This document shows positions 11,481 through 22,000 of a stretch of 64,000 nucleotides of DNA, piece after piece. Numbering within the stretch: the stretch's first letter is position 1; each line of letters starts with the position of its first letter. The stretch spans positions 21,147 through 85,146 of the forward strand of contig WION01000229.1 of the NCBI GenBank assembly GCA_015039365.1. The letters run 5' to 3'. The notes beneath the pieces were generated by a model that worked only from the letters and a program-made list of their open reading frames with translations, made no database searches and was not told where the DNA came from. The position numbers and the translations under genes are program-made. The DNA comes from Amanita rubescens. Its lineage: Eukaryota; Basidiomycota; Agaricomycetes; Agaricales; Amanitaceae.

Positions 11481-12313
11481 CTAAGACGAACTATCTGTAC
11501 TGTGTCCCCTGTATTTGTTAAAAGCATTTCTGGCTGCATCTTGCACCCCAGGATGATTAATAAATTTCCCAATCAAAGGATGAGCATTGGCGAGCTTTTG
11601 CGTAAAGGAATGATTCGCAATTTTGGTGACAACGTCGTTGTTTCCTGCAGTATTTTCGCCTGGTTTGTCACTTCCGGTGCTATTTGGAGGTTCAGCAGTA
11701 CCAGTATTCCCAGATGATCCAGCCTGGCTGCCGGATTGCTGGAGTTGGCGTTGTTGTTGCTCGGCTTGTAGTCGAGCTAATTTTTCGGCGTGTTTGGCTT
11801 GCCTGGCTTTGTGTTTAGCATGACGGCTATGGGTCCCACTATCCAGTGTCAGCACACCAACCCTACGCAGAAGATAGCGACTCACTGAGCTTCGGCATAT
11901 TCCCTCTCCATCAATTCATTATCCAATCCGCGTCTTGCCAAATGATTTTCATCCTCGTCCCAATAACCCCGCGTTTCGATGTCTTCCTGATCCGAGAGAT
12001 CTCGTGTAGAAATAGTTGCAGTCACAGTCAGGTGCGGCTGTTTCGATGGCTCCAAGCTATCGACTATTTGATCGTACAGGTCCCTCATTGGGATGAAGCC
12101 TGTGCCGATCGGAGGACTTCACCGACAGTCAGTCGCAGAAACAAAAAGATCAATGGAAATAACATACTCAGACGCTCGGCGCTGTATAATACCCGGTTCA
12201 GAGCGTGGTACGATGTCTGAGGACTCATGTCCATGGGCATTAACAACAGGACGAGAAAAGACAACCCCCTCCATGGCTAGGAGCGCTGCGAGGACGAATG
12301 CGACTTTCAACAT
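11481..12313 (-). CDS. Small secreted protein, family member D (most complete copy)
   Basis: Three exons. Exon 1: signal peptide MLKVAFVLAALLAMEGVVFS, then VVNAHGHESSDIVPRSEPGI and the dibasic QRRA. Exon 2: acidic, with MRDLYDQIVDSLEPSKQPHL, DLSDQEDIETRGYWDED and HLARRGLDNELMEREYAEA. Exon 3: a basic, His/Lys/Arg-rich start (THSRHAKHKARQAKH), a Gln-rich stretch, a Gly/Ser/Asn-rich linker (NSTGSDKPGENTAG) and a C-terminal helix FINHPGVQDAARNAFNKY ending TDSSS. The charge flips from acidic (exon 2) to strongly basic (exon 3). No known domain is recognised. The architecture (signal peptide, dibasic sites, low complexity, tandem paralogues) resembles Kex2-processed secreted repeat proteins or candidate effectors; that is inference only. 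Confidence 0.75.
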
Positions 12314-12433
12314 ATGGAAATCGGAACAAGAGAAACCAAATCGGTGGGTGAATGAGCAATTTAACGAAAGGGAGATTCTGCAAAGCTGGGACGACGACAT
12401 CAGCCTCGAATCCCCAAGTGTTTGGATGCTTAA

Positions 12434-12540
12434 ACTCACCGACCAGTACTATTAAGTTGCACGAGAACAGCTGGATTATATAGTGAGTTTATTATGGCCG
12501 TCGCGTGAACCGAGGCGAAGGCACTCACCGACCAGCGCTT
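12434..12540 (-). promoter_or_regulatory. Duplicated leader motif of secreted gene D
   Basis: Minus-strand copies TACTGGTCG|GTGAGT (12434-12450) and CGCTGGTCG|GTGAGT (12523-12540), 89 bp apart, with a TATATAA-type box between them (about 12471-12483). The proximal copy is 121 bp upstream of the ATG and preceded by AG. Confidence 0.6.
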
Positions 12541-13039
12541 TCTTTCGATGCAAAGGGAAGAGAATGAAAGGAACCTTAATGGAAACCGGTAACCTTATTT
12601 ATATGTCGGATTAAATTATAAATAATCATCGACATCACTGGCACACGCATCGGTTGCCATCAAGGAAATCTCAAGTCCGAGTTATTATTCAAATGCTGTG
12701 TATCCACAGCTGGAACGCCAGCATATTGTCTGGTAGGGTACTTGGAAGAAGTCAAAAACTGAACTCATTCAAGTTACTCGCTTCACAAAGAAGGCTGGAT
12801 TAGTCATCCAGGTGCAGTAACCAATAACTCCGATTCCTGTGCACGAAGCCGTGCCGTCAATCGACAGCCGTTGATGCAGTGGGCGCCGGGAGGACCCCTG
12901 AAAACTCCCTATGAGGCCTGATAGAGGATAAAAACCTTGGGCGAAAACTTTGGCGCGACGGTAAAGGGAAGTTGTTTGTAAATTGTATCTATGTACCGTT
13001 GGACTCACCTTGCTGTTTCAGCAAGGTAAGGTCCTAGCA
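12541..13039. other. Spacer between the secreted array and the kinase
   Basis: The first 200 bases are the end of the tandem duplication. The remainder (12740-13039) is the divergent upstream region of the kinase gene. No further gene seen. Confidence 0.5.
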
Positions 13040-14157
13040 ATGATGTTCCCAACTTACAAGTACAAATTATCCAGCTTATCTTCAATAGAAGACATTGAGT
13101 TGTATCAACCTGACAGATTTCATCCGGTCTCGATTGGCGATATCTACGCCAACGGTCGGTACAAAATACTGCACAGGTTGGGTTACGGGGGTTCGTCTAC
13201 TGTATGGCTCGCGCGAGACCTGCGGCCGCAGCCAGGTGATTCGGACACTCTGGTCGCTTTGAAGGTTCTTTCTGGCTATGATTCCGCCAACCCGACGGAC
13301 GAGATCCCAGACATTTTTGTCCCCGATAAGCTTGATGTCTTCGCTAGTGCCACGCGTAACCCCGCTTCTCAAAATTTCCTAGCCGTAAAGGACTACTTCA
13401 CAATGGAAGGGCCAAATGGAAAGCACATGTGCATTGTTACTCAATTTGTTGGAGCGAGTGTACTTTCTATGGGATCCAGGATACCTGGGAGCGGGCGGCT
13501 CCGAGGCGATTTGGCGAGGAAGGTGGCAAAGCAAACTGCTGACGTGGTGGAGCTCATGCATTCCGCGGGACTTGTACATGGAGGTTCGTCATATTTACAG
13601 CTATGTCGAAAGTGAACTGCTAAACTCCCCTCAGATTTAACAACATCCAACGTCCTTTTCCAGGTCTCACCCCGGGCCCGCAGATGGTCCGACGAGGAAG
13701 TCTACTCGATGCTAGGTGATTCTCGCTATTCAATTCATTTCTCCCTCCTGAATCTTCGGTTTTACAGGATATAGTTAGTACGTTGGGTAAGCTACCAGAA
13801 CCTTGGTGGAGCAAATTCGAGAAGCGTCACGTGTGGTTTGAGGAGAATGGCGAACCGAAGGTTCAGGTGAACGGCGAGCCGACGTTTCCAGCGAGAAGGA
13901 CCTCTATCCGAAAGTTGTTGCAAACGATTGGAGATTATGATAATGAGGGGGTGGATAGTGTGAGACACGGGCCCATGATGGAGCCTCCTGGGACGCGGCT
14001 TGAAGAAGATGAGCTTGAGCTTTTGAGCAACCTATTAGAGAAGATGCTCAGGTATCAGCCAGAGAAAAGAATCACGATAAAAGAGGTGGTACGGCATCCT
14101 TGGTTTGGGTACACACCACGGTCAGGGATGCGTTTCGACAGTTGTGAAATAGCTTAA
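13040..14157 (+). CDS. SRPK-like protein kinase lacking its activation segment
   Basis: The N-terminal lobe is intact: PVSIGDIYANGRYKILHRLG, glycine loop GYGGSSTVWLARD, the VALKV lysine, hinge region CIVTQFVGASVL and the alpha-E helix QTADVVELMHSAGLVHGD with catalytic-loop residues HGDLTTSNVLF across an intron (GTTCGT..CTCAG). After WSDEEVYSMLG the sequence jumps, via an intron ending TTTACAG, to DIVSTLGKLPEPWWSKFEKR and the C-terminal helices (RITIKEVVRHPWFGYTPRSG). In SRPK-type fungal kinases the DFG motif, activation loop, APE motif and alpha-F helix lie between those points. They are absent here, and the space (13700-13785) is too short to hide them. The HRD Arg is also missing. It is therefore predicted to be catalytically dead, or a pseudogene with an otherwise open frame. 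Start chosen at the double ATG at 13040-13045. Confidence 0.75.
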
Positions 14158-15029
14158 GGGTTTGTACGGTCTTTAACTTTTCGCTATCATCCTGGGCCCT
14201 ACGCGCTGTTCATGCGCGCATGTTATATCAAATACCAACCCTCTCGATTATTTTCGTGGAAAATATCGAAAAAAGCGGCGAGTTCTACATGCGACATTCG
14301 TTATAGGCAAATTGCAGGGGTTTACTCGTATTGTTTCGGGGTAGTCTGGTTAGTATGTACTAGCCCAAGGCATGGCCATGGATGCGCTTTGCTTGGACAA
14401 TGGATACTTATTGTCCTAGTAATTGCTCAAGAATGCGATTTATAAAATGAAAGCTGTGGACCAACTGGCCAACAAGGCGAAATAGGTTGCTCCGTTCGCA
14501 GAGTCTTCAAACCGCCGCTGACCTCCATGACTGTGCTTGAGATGCCCGCCTGGCTCAACAGTGTTGCGCTTGGAGTAAAACTAGGCCGAGCAGCGACTTA
14601 AGCGACCGTGAGTTCGCTCGTTCGTCGGACGACCGCGACGACAAAATTGTAAAGGTGGCATGCTCGCCTTCTGACTATTACTAGGCATTCTTTCATTCTC
14701 GAGGGCAGGCGGAATCCAAGGATCGAAGAGACGCCCCATTCGCCTCTTGCCATCGCCGTTCTCCTTTTACAAGGGCCTTAGGGGCATCATTACAATCAAT
14801 ACTGATAATCGGTCATGGGGTTGGGAAATGGGAAATGTACTGTGGAAACGACGGACCGACACCGGAGCATCAATCTTGCGGATTTCGCATCAAGAGTATC
14901 GTACTTATCTGAAACTGCAATTTACCAGGTATGTAAGTAGAAGGCGGAGACCAATATAGCAGTAAATATAACACCAACGTAAAAAAAAAAACAGCAAGGA
15001 AAACAGCTAACGTACAGCCCCGATGCACA
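14158..15029. other. Intergenic region, convergent gene ends
   Basis: This lies between the 3' ends of the kinase (plus) and the RRM gene (minus). Short open frames only, no conserved protein signature, no RNA gene recognised. Confidence 0.5.
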
Positions 15030-17367
15030 TCACCTAGCATATGGATGGAAACTATGTTGCCCTCGCGATGTGACACGCGCTGGACCTCCTGCATTCATAC
15101 CCATCCGGTTCATACCACCCATACCACCAGCCATAGCCCCCATCCCCGCTCTCATCCCCATTCCCATATTTCCACCCATACCACCCATACCGCCCATACC
15201 ACCCATCCCAGCACCAACGCCCATCCCGCCAACGCCCATACCAGGCGCCCCCATCGGGCCCATTCCCAGCCTCATCGGCCCCATATTCCCCATCGCACCC
15301 GCACCCATCATCCCCATCCCCCCACCCATCATATTATTCATCCCTGCCATGCCCGCACCCATCATGTTATTCATCCCACCCATCCCCATCCCCATCATGG
15401 CCATCGGATTCATCCCCATCATTGGCATACCACCACCCATCATAGGCATCTGATTCATACCACGCTGGAACATCATCGCCATAGGATTAGGTTGCTGAGG
15501 CGTAAACGGTATGTTCATCGGCGTATTCCGATTCTGTGAGGCATCATTGAACATCCCTGCGTTCTGCCCCCCATTCCGGTTTTGATCCCGTTGGCTACGC
15601 GGTTGTGCCATCTTAACCTCAATCTGTGGGGTAACGGAACTCAATCAATGTCTGCACCACAAACAAGCGCAAGATCGTTCACAAACCTGCTTGTCGTCAA
15701 GAATCAAGCCAATCTTGCCCACCAACTGCTCCGCATTGCCTCCATCCTCAAACGTGACAAATCCAAACCCTTTTGATCGTCCACTCTCTCGGTCGACCAT
15801 CACCGTGGCATCGACCACCTTGCCATATGTAGAGAAAAACTCTTTCATGGATTCGGCAGTTGTGGAGGGCGCAAGCCCACCGACAAAGTATCGCGTGTTC
15901 CGTAGGTGCTCTTCCCTAGGAATCGCACGTTTAGGATCAATCTACAGATGCCTCATCAACACGGGCCACGTATAAAGCATCCACAAAACAAAACACACCT
16001 GTTTTCCATCCAGAAAATGCTCCCGGCCAACAACTAAATTGACAGCATTAGGATCTTCAAAAGTCAAGAACGCAAATCCTCTAGATGTCCCACTCGCATC
16101 TCGCATGATGGTGCAGGCGTCAACCTTTGAGACGTGTAAACGTGTTAGAACGAATTCTTAAAGCGACTCCGGATAGACGGTAAAGCATGAAGGCTATACC
16201 TTTCCAAACTGTGAAAAATAATCCCTTAAACCTTCTGCTCGCGGGCAAAAGGGAACAGGGAATCGAGTCGAAAGAGGGGAGGAACATAACAAGCATTGAT
16301 TAGCGGTATGTAAAGGTATGCATCGTAGCAAGGAGATAATATACCGTCTGTTGTGTCCCAGTTTAGACCACCAATGAACATTTTGCTACATGTCCAGATC
16401 GTAAGCGTAGGTGGAAGTAAGATAGATAGTTTTAGTCGAGTCGTGTAGGTCCAAGTAGTCGAGTGGGTGTTTCCAAAGAGCAAAGAGAAAAAGAGGTCGT
16501 AAGCGATATCAGTATCCAGTCAGACCCAGAATCAAGATGAAAACATGGCCAATCAACAGGCAGCGCGGACAAGTCAGATAGCGACAATGACACAGGTAGA
16601 CCGACAAGACAGGTATCGAGATGAGCATATCATATGTCGTATCGTAGCTGTACCATCTGTTTTTCGCCGTAGGAGAGACGTGCTATGCGAACGAGAACAA
16701 AAACAACGGGGAAAAAAATAACCACCGGCGCGTGAAGCACATATGACCGTAACAAGGTAGCCCGACCGCTTTCATGGACAAAGCAGTGCGAGAAATTCAA
16801 CAATGTGGCATTAGCAACGTACTCACCCAGCATCGTGCATTTCCGAGGGCTTCTTGCCAAAGACAGAGTCGCCGGAAGTCGTCCCCTCGTGCGTTGCAAT
16901 TTTCGAGGTCGCAATCCTCTGCTGCCGCTCCTGGCTTGGAGTTTGCTGGTAGGCTGAAAATTGTCGAGCAATTTGTGCGGAATAGGATAGTGTATTTGAT
17001 GACGTGGATCTTGGAGATGCGGATTTAGCTGGTAGTGACCCGTTAGATTGAGTAGGTGACGGAGCAGTGGTAGAGGCGGAACTGGTTGTTCCCACCGCTC
17101 TTGCTGGCAGTTCGTAGGGTTTGGCATCCGAATTAGTTCTCGTTCTGTTTCCCTCCGTTTGAGATACATTGTCTTGTTGTTCTGTCTCCCCCATGTATTG
17201 AGCGCCGTCTTCAAGTTCCTCCTCTACTTCGTCGTTGAGCGGAACTGCATATTCGTTGTCGTCTTCCCCGTATATGTCTACATCGGTTCTCAGCCTTAAG
17301 GTCGATGTACTAATGACAGCATACACTCACCGCCGTAAATGTCTGAGTCCAAGGCTGCCTTCGACAT
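15030..17367 (-). CDS. Two-RRM RNA-binding protein, Hrp1/Nab4-like
   Basis: Nuclear hnRNP-type protein of the yeast Hrp1 kind (mRNA 3'-end processing and export). Exon 1 gives MSKAALDSDIYG, followed after an intron by an acidic, then Ser/Thr/Gln-rich N-terminus. A long intron (about 430 nt, unusual here) separates KPSEMHDAG from RRM1 (KMFIGGLNWDT = RNP2; SRGFAFLTFEDPNA = RNP1). RRM2 follows directly (NTRYFVGGLAPSTTAESMKE; SKGFGFVTFEDGGNAEQLVG) and then VEVKMAQPR. The last exon is an extreme Met/Gly low-complexity tail (repeated MGMGGM, MGAGM, MNNMMG units, about 15070-15450) ending SRGQHSFHPYAR. The Met-rich tail and linker length match fungal Hrp1 orthologues. Confidence 0.9.
15070..15450 (-). 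repeat. Met/Gly-rich low-complexity repeat in the RRM protein
   Basis: Degenerate tandem units built from GGN ATG codons (GM, GGM, MGM, NNMM) make up the C-terminal third of the protein. Apparent Pro/Ile- or His/Thr-rich open frames on the opposite strand are shadows of this composition. Confidence 0.85.
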
Positions 17368-17496
17368 TGGGTAGTTGTCCTGGTGGAGGTGCTGGGATGG
17401 GTGAGGCGGTGGACGAAAAGGCCAGGTTTATGTGGAGCGGCGACCCTGAGCTCCACGTGACTGTACGTGCATATTGTGATGTGACCGACTGTACAG

Positions 17497-20473
17497 CTAC
17501 GCTACGTACTTGAACTTATTCTTATCGTCTGGGCTCCTCTCCAAGTAATCAGATTCAACCAACGCATCAATCCGCTTCTTTATCTGATCCACATTGGGCT
17601 TGAAATGACTAGACACCGCATCAATGGTTGCAATCTTGAGCTGCTCGAATGAGAGCTCCTTGCGCGCTTTCATTATCCGAACAATAGCAGCGTCAAGGTA
17701 GTGTTTTCTGTCACCCTCGATAGCCATATTAGTACGTTTTGATTCTTCTGGCTGTAGAAGGCCTCGTAAGTTTTACTGTCGGATAATACGAAATAGTACT
17801 GAACGCACCGAAATCTTCGCCTGGATTGAGCTGATGTGAACTTTCGACCTCGCGTCTTCAAAGTCAGCATTGAACCGGAATACATCTCCATCATTCACAT
17901 CACGTCCTACTGGAATCTTCCTCAGCACCCTTATTTTCCCGCAAGCTAAACTTTGAAGTGTACGCCTCAAGTCCCCGTCATCTGCGGAGAGTTTTGAACG
18001 AGTGCACACCATGACAAAGAAAATGTTGACGAACCCATTCTGACTTGTTCTTTGATATCCGAAAACGGTATTTCCGTCGTTTCGTTGAACAAGAGCAAAA
18101 TTACGGCTTGGTACAAGCTCACAGACAGCTCCTTTATCCCGGGGTCAAACCGCGCAATCAAACTAGCCGTTCCGAGTGCATGGTCCCAATCCAGAACGTG
18201 TTGAGCGTGTTTTACCTTATAATAGGTGCCAAATGCTGTTAGATCAGCTTGCATCTGCGTACGAACCAATCAGTGATGCATCCGCGGAGCGTAAACAAGA
18301 GACTGACCCCAGGAGGCAAATCGATCCCGCTTTTTGGCACGGTAAATGGCCAAGCGCTCCTTTGAAGCACCATAACTATAAGTTTCTGCCCGGAGCTCTC
18401 AAGTGCGAGCTTATCATGATATTCCCTCATGATCTCCTTGGACAACGCGAGATCCTTGAACATATCTTCGCCCATTCCAAACTCGGGATCGTACTCTGCA
18501 ACTGCGTCAATATCTGCTATGACAAATAACCGAGTACTTACTCTGTTTCAACTTCCTAATCATTCCCTTCTCGAAATCGTCCGATGCACTTCGTCCGAGC
18601 AACAACCGCTTGGCCAATGCACGATGATAAAACGACCTAAACACGTCTTTATCATCCGTGAACCTGTACAATGCCAAAACCTTGTCCAGATCCGATTCAT
18701 ACGCCCAGTCGCTTGCTTGTCCCTGCCCTTTCCTCATCGCCTGGTCCAGATGCTTCGCGATCTGCTCTGCCGGAGCCAACCTCCGAGCTTTGAATCCGAG
18801 AGCAAACGCGTCAGACAGGGCATAAACGAACTCTTTATTGGGCACTTTGGGTGGAATGGCACTGGTGGACGGCGCTGGAAGGGACGAAGTAGGTTCAGAA
18901 GTCGTTATGGACACGTCCTTTGGTTCGTCAACAAAGGCGGTGTTTATAATTTGATCTGCAAGATCTTTGAGGTCCAAAAGGCGTTGAACCATTTCTTCAT
19001 CTTGGGCTTGATCTTTGACGATTTCGGCTACAGACGTCTAGTTGGATGATAAGCAAAACGTACTTCAAAGGGAAAGGAGACGTACCTGTATATACTTCTT
19101 GAACGATGCGCAGAGCGCCTTGGTGCCATCTACACGCGCGAATAAGGCATACATGGACCCGAGTGTCTCGACATCTCTACGTCCCATATATATAGAAACG
19201 GCTGGATATAGGTATTAGTTAACTCCGACCACGGAAAGTAGATACTTACTTTCGTTGGCCAACCAATCGATGCGATTCGTCCACAAGGCCACTTCGGTCA
19301 CTTTGCGCACAAGACTCCAACTACAGATAGGGAGTATCTTTGCCCGCTTAATCTCTTCCTCGAGCCGCAACCTCCTATTCCGGAAGAAATCGGGAGCATC
19401 ATCTTTCATCGTCTTGGAAAGTCTTTCGGATTCCTCTTCATAGAACTTGCGTGTAACTTCAACGTAACGGTCTTCGAATAAGTTATACTTGTGATAAATG
19501 AGAAGCTGCTTGATAAGGAGTGGGATTAGATCTCTCTCGTCATGCTTAAGCCTGCTACGTCGTCAGCAAAAGAATGGTACGAACCACATGAAGTACCTGA
19601 GAGACCGTTCCCAGTTTACCCAGCTTTCAATGTCTGCCCGGAGGCGGTCAACGATTGGCTGATTGTCGAAAATGCGGGTGTTGAAGATTGAGAATGCCAG
19701 CTCGCTATGGCCGAGATTTAACCAAACCATAAACTCAATCACGGATTATTGTATACGCACCGTATGTGTGCTACACTGCGAGCTTTAACAACATATACTT
19801 GATCCAGATAAGTAAGGAGGGACTTAAGAAGGTCCTGATCATGTCGCAGTCCAATTTCAGCTGATATACGCGAACCTCAAAATTTTGTACACACCGTCTG
19901 CATATTGAACCATTCGCATACATCGACGAAATGACGTATCCATTCTATTCCTTTGACGTCTAGCTGGGTAAGAATTTTGCTCAATTGCCCCGTACAGCGT
20001 TCAAACTCCAATTTAAGCGTATCATAAAGACCTTCGCCTTTATCTTCCACGAGAACAATCGAACGACAGGCATTGTAAATTGTCTCGTATGTAGCTGGAA
20101 TGATTTCTGGGTGTTCCTTGGTTAAGATAATGCGGATGCAGCGATGGAGGAGGGCAAGTTGAGTCTGTGGTAGAACGGGCTTCTCGTCTGCAACTTTGTT
20201 CCGTCAGTGAAACATGAAATCCTCTAAATGGAGACACATACGACGAGAGCCAATGATTTCAATCTTTATGGGACCTTTTGAGGTCTTTGGCTGCTGGGAT
20301 TTCGAATTTGGCCTAGATGCTGTGGCAGAGTCAGAGTCGGTGTCGAGACGTGGAACCTTGCGACTAATAGATGCCGATGCATCGTATAGCGTGTCGTTTA
20401 CTGCAGTTGGACGTAAAGAGGTGAATCCATTGGAGGTTTGAGGAAGTGAGAGAAGTGAGAACAGGATCGACAT
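17497..20473 (-). CDS. Cullin-4 (scaffold of CRL4 ubiquitin ligase)
   Basis: Scaffold that links DDB1-DCAF receptors to the RING protein Rbx1. The N-terminal exon is low-complexity, then KGPIKIEIIGSRR, corresponding to the KLVIKNF start of the CUL4 core. Later segments include the cullin-repeat region (DLLKSLLTYLDQ type), VQRLLDLKDLADQIINTAF, LAPAEQIAKHLDQAM, DKDVFRSFYHRALAKRLLLG, EDMFKDLALSKEIMREYHDK, TYYKVKHAQHVLDWDHALGT, LQSLACGKIRVLRKIPVGRD (the LQSLACGK signature favours CUL4 over CUL1 or CUL3), and the winged-helix end with the neddylation site region ..RKHYLDAAIVRIMKARKELS, closing YLERSPDDKNKFKYVA. The neddylated Lys is expected in RIMKARK. Many short introns; no lesion seen. Confidence 0.9.
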
Positions 20474-21029
20474 GTTGGTCAGTATCTACAAATCCGGGTC
20501 CATTGAAAAGTTCTCACGAGAGTCGATCTTGGAGCCATAAGAAATGTGGTACCGTGAAAGAAGAGTTTGAAAGAACTCATGAATATATAATAGCAATTGT
20601 GTTAAGTACCGCTAATGGCCTCATCAACAATCTCAGAATGCCATGAATGCGGAAAAATCACGGACTCTCCCCAGTACGCCGCTTTCGAAACCGCTGATCG
20701 AGCCCCGTTCACACAGCCCATAGAACTCAATTTTCATGAGATCCGGAGGGCTTTCAAAGTGGTGAGATACCAGCGATATCATTGAACGGTGTGTGTGCGA
20801 GATACATCGTGAATGTCTACTTCGCCGAGCTACATCCCCACTCGGTAAGAAACGACGAGCGAGACGAGCATATATGCTGGCCAGTCACTATGATCCTTCT
20901 AAAAGAAACAGTCAGAACCAGTGACAACCACCATCTTACGCTAGGCCGAACTTGGGCATCGCACTGAATGTACGGTGTGTGCCGTGTCAATTTGGTATCA
21001 GTATCACCATCCCAGAACAGGGAGGAAAA

Positions 21030-21480
21030 AATGCACTCTATCAAATACCAGTCAGCAATCTAGTAGTTCTGTACGACAAGAACAGAATGCCCCTCGTATG
21101 TTAGTCCAGGCCTCAACACCGGCTGACTTGGAGGAGAAGAATCTCTGTAGACCACACTGGATACCAGCAAGTGTTCACACCCCAGTATGTGGACCATCCA
21201 AACCAATTACATCACAGATTCGAATCGACTTTGCGTCGATTCGAATCTGTGGGGTGTTACAAGCTGAACGACGAACAGTCAATTCACCCCGGAAGTGTCA
21301 TATGGTGCGTTACTACGAACACCTCAGAGGCAGGACATTAACTTGGCACGGGCAGACGTCATCCAGACGCTCGGCCGTTGGCCAGCGGTGCGATGCACCG
21401 ATAACACCGATAGGGCAATCGTAACCGTAGATTCGCTGACTGAACACTTACCATGATGGTAGTTGATGAAAGAGACCAAA
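21030..21480. repeat. Diverged repeat, copy 1
   Basis: Shares ordered blocks with 27810-28310: CCCCTCGTATG, GTCCAGGCCTC, TCTCTGTAGACCA, ACACCGATAGGGC and GTAGTTGAT. Similarity is patchy. No protein family could be assigned on either strand. Confidence 0.65.
21214..21250. repeat. Perfect 16-bp inverted repeat with 5-nt loop
   Basis: ACAGATTCGAATCGAC is followed after TTTGC by its exact reverse complement. The arms also contain the palindrome ATTCGAAT. The other copy of the surrounding repeat (27.9 kb) lacks it. Confidence 0.9.
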
Positions 21481-22000
21481 ATCCAAATTCAGGTTATAAC
21501 TCCGCGGCATTCACACGCTCCAAGAGTAATAGTAATTACCTTATGTAGTATCGAGCTCGCGTCCTCTATACCAACTTAGCGCCGTACATACAATAGTACG
21601 TGCATCGTCTGCGTATGCAACAAAATCCTGCAACCTTCAACAAGATGTTTGCGAGGCCAGAACCCGTCTTTCCCAGGCAATTGATGTTGCCATCTCGGGT
21701 CCGGATACACGCTCTCTCTCCTTTGGTGGAACTTACCACCGCTACTTGCTCCCACCACTTGAGATGTCTGAAGAGCAGAGACGTTCTCATGCAGCCACAG
21801 TGGCTCAGCTCATTATCTAAAAGTTTGCAATCACAATTTCACATTGAAAGAAGATTTACAGCTACGCCAGGTCTACAACACAATCTATCTCCAACCAGGT
21901 TGCAAAAGAGTCAAAATTTGCAAACTAATGTTACCTGCGGGAGCGGAGCAAACTTGTACAACACTAAGCATCGACCCGTAAGCGCAACTGCCGGAAGGAG

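Larger units (their letters stand above)
10590..12735. repeat. Direct tandem duplication of about 1.25 kb (members C and D)
   Basis: The block from about 10590 to 11465 (end of exon 2, exon 1, leader and upstream region of C) recurs at about 11845-12735 with only scattered substitutions, a constant offset of about 1254 bp. The 3' exons (10340-10590 and 11470-11845) are less alike because of internal deletions in C. Confidence 0.85.
20474..22000. other. Gene-free region with repeat copy and perfect hairpin
   Basis: I find no credible gene. The region holds one copy of a diverged repeat (21030-21480), a 37-base perfect hairpin (21214-21250), and a short exact 21-bp match to 23340-23360 (GTCCATTGAAAAGTTCTCAC near 20499). 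Confidence 0.5.

Noticed and set aside
15045..15539. Plus-strand His/Thr-rich and Pro/Ile-rich frames
   Set aside because: Compositional shadows of the Met/Gly-rich tail of the RRM protein on the other strand.
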